A stretch of 64,000 bases of DNA from Ovis canadensis. Taxonomy: Eukaryota; Chordata; Mammalia; Artiodactyla; Bovidae. Under the pieces are notes generated by a model. The model worked only from the letters and a program-made list of their open reading frames with translations, did no database searches and was not told the origin of the DNA. The stretch covers positions 15,039,501-15,103,500 of the forward strand of contig NC_091263.1 in the NCBI RefSeq assembly GCF_042477335.2. The letters are read 5' to 3'. Positions within the stretch are counted from its first letter, which is position 1; the number at the start of each line of letters is the position of its first letter. Shown here piece after piece: positions 55,806-64,000 of the stretch. A program made the position numbers and the translations under genes.

Positions 55806-57508
55806 GTTCAGTTCAGTCTCTCAGTCGTGTCCGACTCTTTGCGACCCCATGAATTGCAGTGCGCCAGGCCTCCCTGTCCATCACCATCTCCCGGAGTTCG
55901 CTCAGACTCACATCCATCGAGTCCGTGATGCCATCCAGCCATCTCATCCTCTGTCGTCCCCTTCTCCTCCTGCCCCCAATCCCTCCCAGCATCAGAGTCT
56001 TTTCCAATGAGTCAACTCTTTGCATGAGGTGGCCAAAGTACTGGAGTTTCAGCTTTAGCATCATTCCTTCCAAAGCAATCCCAGGGCTGATCTCCTTCAG
56101 AATGGACTGGTTGGATCTCCTTGCAGTCCAAGGGACTCTCAAGAGTCTTCTCCAACACCACAGTGCAAAAGCATCAATTCTTCGGTGCTCAGCCTTCTTC
56201 ACAATCCAATTCTCACATCCATACATAACTACTGGAAAAACCTTGACTAGACAGACCTTAGTCGGCAAAGTAGTCTCTGCTTTTGAATATGCTATCTAGG
56301 TTGGTCATAACTTTCCTTCCAAGGAGTAAGCGTCTTTTAATTTCATGGCTGCAGTCACCATCTGCAGTGATTTTGGAGCCCCCCAAAAATAAAGTCTGAC
56401 ACTGTTTCCCCATCTATTTCCCATGAAGTGCTGGAATCAGATGCCATGATCTTCGTTTTCTGAATATTGAGCTTTAAGCCAACTTTTTCACTCTCCACTT
56501 TCACTTTCATCAAGAGGCTTTTTAGTTCCTCTTCACTTTCTTCCATAAGGGTGGTGTCATCTGCATGTCTGAGGTTATTGATATTTCTCCCAGCAATCTT
56601 GAGTCCAGCTTGTGCTTCTTCCAGCCCAGCGTTTCTCATGATGTACTCTCCATACAAGTTAAATAAGCAGGGTGACAATATACAGCCTTGACGTACTCCT
56701 TTTCCTATTTGGAACCAGTCTGTTGTTCCATGTCCAGTTCTAACTGTTGCTTCCTGACCTGCATACAGGTTTCTCAAGAGGCAGGTCAGATGGCCTGGTA
56801 TTCCCATCTCTCTCAGAATTTTCCACAGTTTATTGTGATCCACACAGTCAAAGGCTTTGGCATAGTCAATAAAGCAGAAATAGATGTTTTTCTGGAACTC
56901 TCTTGCTTTTTCCATGATCCAGCAGATGTTGGCAATTTGATTTCTGGTTCCTCTGCCTTTTCTAAAACCCGCTTGAACATCAGGAAGTTCACGGTTCACG
57001 TATTGCTGAACCCTAGCTTGGAGAATTTTGAGCATTACTTTACTAGCGTGTGAGATGAGTGCAATTGTGTGGTAGTTTGAGCATTCTTTTGCATTGCCTT
57101 TCTTTGGGATTGGAATGAAAACTGACCTTTTCCAGTCCTGTGGCCACTGAGTTTTCCAAATTTGCTGGCGTATTGAGTACAGCACTTTCACAGCATCATC
57201 TTTCAGGATTTGAAATAGCTCAACTGGAATTCCATCACCTCCACTAGCTTTGTTCGTAGTGATGCTTTCTAAGGCTCACTTGACTTCACGTTCCAGGATG
57301 TCTGGCTGTAGATAAGTGATCACACCATCATGATTATCCGGGTCATGAAGATTTTTTTGTACAGTTCTTCTGTGTATTCTTGCCACCTCTTCTTAATATC
57401 TTCTGCTTCTGTTAGGTGCATACCATTTCTGTCCTTTATCGAGCCCATCTTTGCCTGAAATGTTCCCTTGGTATCTCTAATTTTCTTGAAGAGGTCTCTA
57501 GTCTAGCC
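55806..57508 (-). mobile_element. BovB, 5'-truncated, antisense, best-preserved minus-strand copy
   Basis: Reversed 3' end 'gttcagttcagtctctcagt' through RT and linker to 'ttcttgaagaggtctctagt'. About 1.7 kb, in the same orientation as the copy at 54213-55500 and 300 bases from it. No target duplication found. Its truncation point matches the start of the plus-strand copy at 18211 (both begin at the MGKTRDLFKK region). Confidence 0.93.
55813..57191 (-). pseudogene. BovB reverse transcriptase with HADD in place of YADD
   Basis: The minus-strand frame 57191-56355 is open for 278 codons and carries QQIWKTQWPQDWKRSVFIPI, ELPDVQAGFRKGRGTRNQI, FIDYAKAFDCVDHNKLW, GVRQGCILSPCLFNLYGEYI and, at the catalytic site (complement of 56556-56567), HADDTTLMEESEEE: the Tyr of YADD is His, though both Asp remain. 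A frameshift near 56390 then leads to a second frame, 56268-55813, with the C-terminal [36 protein letters not shown] and [20 protein letters not shown]. Upstream of 57191 stops interrupt the linker. Not functional. Confidence 0.87.
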
Positions 57509-58849
57509 TGACCCCAAACTGTGGGCACTGCGGGGAAGAACATTCCAGGTGGAGATAAAGATCTAGACTTGCCTTCAGGAGCTTGTTGTCCAGAGGCAGG
57601 TAGAAGGCATGGAATTGAAAGTGGCCCTGGAGTAGCTGAGCCTGGAGGTCTGGCAGGTTGGGACATGTGGCCAGGCCAAGGTGAGACCCTCCCTGGTTGT
57701 CTGGAGTTTAATCTGTCATGAGGAATTTTCAGGGATTTAGAGGAAATCTGTGCAAGTCAGGCTCTTTATGCCCCACTGCTTTCTCTTATTCATATAATGC
57801 AGTCCTGTGTAGGAAAAAATTATATTCCAAAGAAAGGGTTTTGTGACCTCCAGGGAAAAAAAAAAAGAAAAGAAACATGCAGTGAGTGGGAAGTCACTGG
57901 AGATTTGCAAGCAAGGAGTTGGTGTGCTGCTCTCCATCCTTCTGGGTTGTCCTCTACAGAGCCTGGTGTAGCCCCCTGAGCCTTGTTTGGTCTTGTGAGA
58001 AAGGAGGGAGGCAGGCCCAGCACCAGCTGTGCCCCAAGCCTGGCCTCCTTGGGTGGAGGAGCTCATGAAGGCTGTGGGGAATACAGGAGTGGCCTTGGTC
58101 CTGTCCAGCCTGGGGCCCTGCTCTTCTGTCCCCACTTGCCTCCCTTGTCTTCCTTATCCTCTTTACTGCTGGCAAGCTCCTACACGCTCTCTATTCAACT
58201 CCTGACACCTGACATGGCTTGCTGACCAGGTAGCTGGTGTGGTAATAAGAGAAAGAGCTGGCCTGTGTGGCTAGCATGCTCTCATGGGGGTGCTGTTGTT
58301 CCCAAATAGGAGCCCCTGGAGCTGAAGGCAGTGGAGGCTCTCTGCTGGTATGCTACCATGAGGTTGTATCTGATACGGTGTCTAGATGCCAGGTATAGGT
58401 GGAAGAAGGTCCCCAGGTCAGTAGAGAACCCTCCACAGTATTGTATCCTGGCATTTGTCATGTTCAGGATGCCTGTAAGAGGGCTGCACTGGAGAAATGA
58501 GGGAGACTTTAGGTCAAAACTGGGGAAGCTGCAGAGAAATCGCAAAAGCAGAAACTCAGTTTTGGGAAATCCTGAAATTGGGTTCTGAGTGACAGAGAGA
58601 GGCAGAGATGCAGAATGAGGCTATGGGCAGCTGCCCATAACAGCTTCCCAAACAACTACCCCCAGGGGAGTAAGAATTGGTGCACTCTGCAAGCAACTGT
58701 CTCAGGACCAGGCCCTTTGTCAAAACTGCAGAGCAGAAGATTGTATGAGAAATGAAGCTGAGTCCACCAGTGGAATTTGTCATCTGCTTGTATTTGCTTT
58801 TTTACCACCATATGGTCTTCCTTTTCTCCCTTCATTCTCCATTCCCTTA
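57509..58849. other. Unassigned, presumably intronic
   Basis: GC-moderate unique sequence with many overlapping frames on both strands (57737-58135 minus, 57983-58225 plus); none has splice or domain support. Confidence 0.5.
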
Positions 58850-58851
58850 AG

Positions 58852-58891
<40 letters not shown>
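58852..58891 (+). repeat. (AC)n microsatellite
   Basis: About 19 AC units, uninterrupted. Confidence 0.95.
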
Positions 58892-58893
<2 letters not shown>

Positions 58894-58944
58894 AAGCAAT
58901 TTCCATCACAGATTTTAAAAAGCAAGACACAGTGAAAACTATTA

Positions 58945-59522
58945 GAAATGATAGCTGATGCAGCCATAAATTAAAAGACGCTTGCTCCTTAGAAGAAAAG
59001 CTATGACAAACCTAGACAGCATATTAAAAAGCAGAGACATTACATTATTTTGCTGACAAAGGTCCGTCTAGTCAAGGTTATGGTTTTTCCAGTAGTCATG
59101 TATGGTTGTGAGAGTTGGACTATAAAGAAAGCTGAGTGCTGAAGAATTGATGCTTTTGAACTGTGGTGTTGGAGAAGACTCTTGAGAGTCTCTTGGACTG
59201 CAAGGAGATCCAACCAGTCCATCCTAAAGGAAATCAGCCCTGAATATTCATTGGGAGGACTGATGCTGAAGCTGAAACTCCAATACTTTGGCCACCTGAT
59301 GTGAAGAAATGACTTATTGGAAAAGACCCTGATGCTGGGAAAGATTAAAGGCAGGAAGAGAAGGGGACAACAGAGGATGAGATGGTTGGATGGCATCACT
59401 GATTCAATGGACATGAATTTGAGTAAGCTCTGGGAGTTGGTGATGAACAGGGAAGCCTGGTGTGCTGCAGTCCACGGGGTCTCAAAGAGTCAGACACTAC
59501 TGAGCAACTGAACTGAACTGAG
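58945..59522 (+). mobile_element. BovB 3' end, plus strand
   Basis: Starts at 'gctgatgcagccataaatta' and ends 'gagcaactgaactgaactga'. About 580 bases, the last third of the RT-downstream region plus 3' UTR. Ends approximate. Confidence 0.92.
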
Positions 59523-61109
59523 AGCTAGAAGATAGATCTATAAAGTTTGCTGATAGTCTTCCAGAAATGTGTTGCATTGGATGGAGAGCCATGGCTGTTT
59601 ATAATACTTAAAGAACTGTTTTCCTTTTTAGCTGAGTTCTGCTGTCCTCCTCCCAATGGGTGTTTTGCTGCACCCCAGGCAACCCCAGCCCACATCCTCA
59701 GTCGGAGAAGAGGCAAGGATTCACCCAGAACAGAATATTGAGAGGGTGATATCCCCATGAGGTCATTAATTGCAGCCACTATCAGATGTGGGCAAGCAGG
59801 TCATTCAGACTACATGCTCTGGACTGTTTCAGGACATATTTCTTTTCATTCTTTAAGCTCATTTATTATGCAGCCTATGCATGCAAGGGCCAAGTGTGAG
59901 TCACACCCATGTATCCCTGCCATCCTGTCTAGGGGAGCAAGGATAGGAGCAGCAGTTAACATCAAGTACTCTGCTCTTTGTAGCCACAGAGTAGAGTCTA
60001 GGGCATGCAGGCACAGGGCTGAGACAGCACAGAGTAGTCAGTTCAGCAGAGTCCCCCCTGATAGACTCAGATCTAGGAGAAACTTCATGTTTAAGTTGAG
60101 ACCTGAAGGAGAAGGGCCAGGCACTGTGGGGCTGATATGGAGACACACTGGTAAGTCGAAGCTGCAGGAAAGAACAAGACAGGACTTAAGCTATTAACCC
60201 AGGGTGAGGGGTAGGTCACAGTGCCTCTGAACATGAGGAGCCACCATATGTTCAGCCTTTAGACATATTTTAGTCAGATCTCAGCTTCTTTTCATCTCCT
60301 CTCCTTACAGTTAGAATCCAGACTTAGAGACGTATATGTCATCATACCATCCAATACACTCTTCTTGCAAAATATAAGTTAAATAGGAAGGTTTGTACAC
60401 AGGTTAAGTTAGGAAATCCTTATCTACTCATTTTAGCATTTTTTGCTCTTACAGCTGCCAGTCTTACTAATCTAAGGCATTTATCTTAACAAAAGTTAAT
60501 AAGTAGATATTTTCTCCTTTGTCTGGTGGCTAAGTTTTGGGTCTGCTGGTAAAGACTTTGAACCAGTATCTGTTTTTGAATTTGAGGGGCCTGTGCGATG
60601 TGGTTGGAAACAACAGTTCTTTCTCCCATTCTCACTCACTTCCATTGTGGTCCTTAAAGTTACATTCCAGACCCTTGCCCACCCCGTGCCCCCACTCTGA
60701 TTGCAGAACTGCTCTGCTGGGCTTTTCACGTTGCAGCTCGTGTGCTCCAAGCAGTGCTGCTCAAAGGGATGCCTTTCCTGGACTAGGCCTTTGGGAAAAT
60801 CATCAAAAGCCTGGACTTTCTTTAGAGCTTTTGTTGAAATTGGGCCCATAACCACGGTTGATAATATTAGTTTATTGCCACCAAATAGCACTGATTTTCC
60901 ATCTGTTACCACTGCTTTCGCATCATTCTAATTAACTCTCCTAGTCATCAGTTTCTGAATGAATTATGTTTTGTGACATTTGGAAAATTTGTCACATAAA
61001 CCCTTTTGGCTGCAGTCCACGCACTCATTTCCTGTTGTTTTGTGCCATGAAGTTGCACCTCTGAGTGTTTTTAGTAGCTAAGAACTCTCTTCTATTGCCT
61101 TAAAAATTT
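59523..61109. other. Unassigned, presumably intronic
   Basis: Unique-looking. The 146-codon plus frame at 59757-60197 and the 138-codon minus frame at 60496-60912 (opposed by 60537-60851) show no domain, repeat or splice support. Confidence 0.45.
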
Positions 61110-61530
61110 GTACAAAGTGAGAATTGATAGTTAAGTTTTATTTGGGGCAAAATGAGGGCTGAAACCTGGAAGACAGTACTTCAGATAGCTCTGAGAAACT
61201 GTTCCAAAGAGGCAGGGAAAAAGGTTAGGATATATGTGATTTTGAAGGGGGAATACATGCAATCCACCACTTATTTTCCCAGAAGTTTTCTACTAGCCTC
61301 CTGAAGCTTTGCTAATCGCAAGGAACAGTCATCAACTTGAAGGATGTTACTGGTTTTTTAGATATGGGGAGATACAAGAATTGGGCTTATAAATTCCACT
61401 CCTGAAAATATCCAACTATCTGAAGACCTGTCCTGCCAGTTTTTGCCCCTTGAGCACAGAGTGCTTCACTTCTGCTCTCCACCCTGAACTCCGTTCAAGG
61501 AGTGTTGAAGGTCAGCAGCTGCAGTAGCGC
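61110..61530 (-). mobile_element. LTR (family A), antisense, longest copy
   Basis: 'gttaagttttatttggggca' (reversed poly(A) signal region), 'gatagctctgagaaactgtt', 'ccaaagaggcaggg' and further U3-like sequence to about 61530. The same R-U5 block occurs at 3065, 5115 and 21345. No internal retroviral sequence. Confidence 0.55.
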
Positions 61531-61554
61531 ATGATTTAATCCTTGTAGAGGTAG

Positions 61555-61555
<1 letters not shown>

Positions 61556-61597
<42 letters not shown>

Positions 61598-61618
61598 TGG
61601 GTGTGGGTGTGTGTGTGT
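61556..61618 (+). repeat. (GT)n microsatellite with GGGTGT variants
   Basis: About 18 GT units, then GGGTGT repeats and GT again, abutting the 3' end of an antisense SINE. Confidence 0.95.
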
Positions 61619-61804
61619 TTGCTCAGTTACTCAGTCATGTCTGACTCTTTATCACCCCATGGACTATAGCCTTCCAGGCCCCTCTGCCCATGGAATTTTT
61701 CAGGCAAGAATACTGGAGTGGGTTGCCATTTCCTCCTTCAGGAAATCTCAACCCAGGGATCAAACCCACATCTCCTGTGTTGGCTGCATTACCACTGAGC
61801 CACC
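61619..61804 (-). mobile_element. Bov-tA SINE, antisense
   Basis: 'gctcagttactcagtcatgt', 'caagaatactggagtgggtt', 'acccagggatcaaacccaca' and 'accactgagccacc'. Confidence 0.9.
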
Positions 61805-62239
61805 ACATGCCAATCTGTAGTAGATACTTCTAAGGGCAAGGGGGGATGGTTTTGTGGCTTGCCTCCAAGATGGGTTTTAGGTCCCTTTATGCTGCAGTTG
61901 TTCTTGGCAGGTCAGCCAATTTGAGCACCTTTGTTTTCATTTTGCTCTCAGAGATGTGGTAAGTGACAGCTAAGATATCTGAAGAATAATTCCTAATAGC
62001 CTATAAAAGGAGATGGAGGTAGACTCTTCCATGTGGTTTCAGTTGTCATTTTCACTTTCTTCTAGACAGTGAAATCGTGCCTAAAATAAATCTCATATGA
62101 CTCCCTGTGAGAGCTGTGTCAGATGTTCCAAAGAATAAGATTGTGGATTATTGTGGCACAGGAAACTGCATCTTCTGTTCACTGCCAGGGAAGGAACAGA
62201 CATAGAAACCAACTTACCTCTTGCAAAGCCAGCTTTCTG
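61805..62239. other. Unassigned sequence
   Basis: Nothing recognised. Confidence 0.5.
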
Positions 62240-62345
62240 CTTACTTTTTGTGTTACCTTGGCCAAGTTAGTCTACCTCTATGAGACTTAGTTTACTCATT
62301 TGTACGTATATGAGCTGATTCCCAGGGTTGTTATGCTGTTGAATG
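62240..62345 (-). mobile_element. MIR SINE remnant, antisense
   Basis: 'gttaccttggccaagttagt', 'gagacttagtttactcattt' and 'cccagggttgttatgctgtt' follow the reversed MIR body. Confidence 0.75.
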
Positions 62346-62434
62346 AGATTTCATATGAAGAGCCCCTGGAGGATGATAGATTCTCCACCAATGGCAGCTG
62401 CTATGTTTACCTTACAATTGAACTGGAGTGAAAA

Positions 62435-62840
62435 GGTGCTCATTGTTAGGGAAATGCCAATTAAAACCACAGTGGGGTACCAGAACATCAGACGATTAGT
62501 GTGGAGAAACTGGAGCCTCATACACTGCTGGTTGGAATGTAATGTAGTACAGTAGTTTGGAAAACAGGTTCCTCAGAAAATTAGAAGTAGAGTTACCATA
62601 TGACCCAGCAATTTCACTCCTAGGTACCTTCCCAAGAAATGAAGACACATGTTCACACAAAGACCTCCATGTAAGTGTTTGTAGCAGCCTTATTCATAGT
62701 AGCCCAAATTAGAAAAACAACCCAAATGAATGGATAAACAAAATATGGTATGTCCATTCAGTAGAATACTATTTAACACTAAAAAGGAGTGAACTACTGA
62801 TAAATGCAACACTGATATATCCAGATATAAAGGACTAAAA
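62435..62840 (+). mobile_element. Old L1 ORF2 C-terminal fragment
   Basis: 'ggaaatgccaattaaaacca', 'ctgctggttggaatgtaatg', 'ccatatgacccagcaatttc' and 'gaatggataaacaaaatatg' encode diverged ORF2 C-terminal blocks; no long frame remains. Confidence 0.8.
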
Positions 62841-62904
62841 GTCTTATGATTTTTATTTAATTTAACCTTGTAGAGAAGGCAAAGCTATAATGATATAGAA
62901 TTGG

Positions 62905-63046
62905 TCATTGTTGCCTGGGCTGCAGTGGGACTCTGTGCTTTCACTGCTGAGCACCCGGGTTCAATCCCTGGTTGGGAAACTATTGCACAAGAAGTACAGC
63001 ACAGCTACAAAAAAATAAAAAAAAATAAAAAAAGGAAGAAAAAAAT
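62905..63046 (+). mobile_element. tRNA-derived SINE (CHR-like) with A-rich tail
   Basis: 'gtgctttcactgctgagcac' then B-box 'gggttcaatccctggttggg' and an A-rich (AAAAATAA)n-like tail at 63008-63046. Confidence 0.55.
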
Positions 63047-63287
63047 GGGTGATATCTACAGTTATAATTTTGTGATTTGTAATGATAAATATATATTCAG
63101 TAATGATGTCTGTTGTTAGGTTAATGGAGCGACTTTTGGAAAGCCTCTAGGCAACCTAAGGATAGGGGCTGCTTCCAGGGAAACCAGCCATGTGATCAGA
63201 AGACTGCAACCTTCACTCCACCTCTAGATTTCCAGGGGAAGGGACAAGAGTGGGAAATTGAGTCCATTTACCAACAGCCAGTGGTTT

Positions 63288-64000
63288 AATCCACTCCAAG
63301 ATGGCAGAGTAAAAGGGCATGTGCTTATCTTTTCCTGTGAGAATACTAAACTTGCAACTAGCTGCTGAACAACGATCGATAGCAAAATGTTGGAACCCAC
63401 CAAAAAACATACCCCACATCCAAGGACAAAGGAGCAGCCTCACCACAATGGTAGGAGGGGCCCAATTGTGTTTAAAATCAAACCTCATACCTGCCAGAGA
63501 TGCTTGGAGGGCACAAACAAAACCTTGTGTGCTCTAGGACCCAGGAGACAAGAGCAGTAAGCCCACAAGGGACTGAGCCCTACTTGCCTGTGAGTGTTTT
63601 GAAATCTCTGGTGAAGTCATGGATTGACAGTGGCTTGCTGTGTGACCAGGAGCACTGACAGCAGCAGTGCCGGGAGACACAGTGTGCTGGCATAAATTTT
63701 TTTGGAGGAGGTTGCCATTACCCCTACCATAGTTTGGGCTCAGGCCAAACTACAGAGAAGGAGCACGGCCCCATCCATCAGCAGAAAATTGGATTGAACA
63801 TTTACTGAGCATGGCCCTGCCCATCAAAGCAAGACCGGATTTTCCCCATAGCCAGTCCCTCCCATCAAGAAGTTGCACAAGCCTCTTATCTTCATCCATC
63901 AGAGGGCAGACAGAAGGAAAACCACAATCACAGAAAATAACCAAAATTATCACATGGATCACAGCTTTGTGTAATTCAGTGAAACTATGAGCCATGCTGT
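63288..64000 (+). mobile_element. Bovine-type L1, 5' end (5' UTR), continues beyond window
   Basis: The leader begins around 'ccactccaagatggcagagt' and continues with 'ctagctgctgaacaac', 'ggaacccaccaaaaaacata', 'cccacatccaaggacaaagg' and 'ggtaggaggggcccaatt': the 5' UTR of ruminant L1. CCAAGATGGC at 63296-63305 is the YY1-binding motif that normally positions L1 transcription start. Most L1 copies are cut at the 5' end, so this one may be full length. ORF1 would lie outside the window. Confidence 0.82.

Noticed and set aside
57737-58135. 132-codon minus-strand frame
   Set aside because: Opposed by several frames of similar size on the plus strand, no domain, no exon boundaries.
1-64000. CRISPR array, bacterial operon, tRNA or rRNA gene, or viral genome
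   Set aside because: No regularly spaced direct repeats, no compact gene order, no cloverleaf genes other than tRNA-derived SINE heads; the content is typical of a ruminant nuclear genome.

Overview
This is repeat-dense nuclear DNA from a bovid (cattle, sheep, goat, buffalo or a relative). The diagnosis rests on many copies of the RTE-type LINE BovB, the SINEs Bov-tA and BovA2 with their (AGC)n tails, cetartiodactyl CHR-type tRNA SINEs and bovine-type L1. The species within Bovidae cannot be told from sequence alone. There is no bacterial, viral or organellar gene set, no tRNA or rRNA gene and no CRISPR array.

Layout. 1-7.1 kb: a window-truncated BovB with another BovB nested in it, L1 3' ends, LTR fragments and a Bov-tA SINE. 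7.15-7.96 kb: a CpG island with GC boxes and the only convincing host exon: an ATG in a strong start context, 18 codons of a signal-peptide-like sequence, then a GT splice donor. I could not name the gene. 8-64 kb: no further host exon that I can support; it reads like a long first intron plus whatever lies beyond. It holds BovB copies at 12.2-14.6, 18.2-20.0, 26.2-29.1, 42.6-44.7 and 58.9-59.5 kb on the plus strand and at 24.3-24.6, 54.2-55.5 and 55.8-57.5 kb on the minus strand. There is an old minus-strand L1 spread over 25.1-33.3 kb and broken by four or more later insertions, a 5'-truncated younger L1 at 36.6-38.25 kb (minus), and a 5'-complete L1 leader that starts at about 63.29 kb and runs off the right edge. 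A processed pseudogene of ribosomal protein RPL23A lies at 41.7-42.55 kb (minus). Several endogenous-retrovirus LTRs are present, all apparently solitary; two belong to one family and keep TG...CA ends with perfect 4-bp target duplications. MIR, L2, MaLR and Tigger-like remnants make up the older layer.

Nothing here works as an operon or a multi-gene system. The informative content is the order of insertions (repeats inside repeats with visible target-site duplications), the promoter and first exon, and opposed BovB copies that could pair in a long transcript. I did not find a previously undescribed biological system and do not claim one. Family names for repeats come from recognition, not from a database search; boundaries without a target duplication are good to roughly 10-50 bases.
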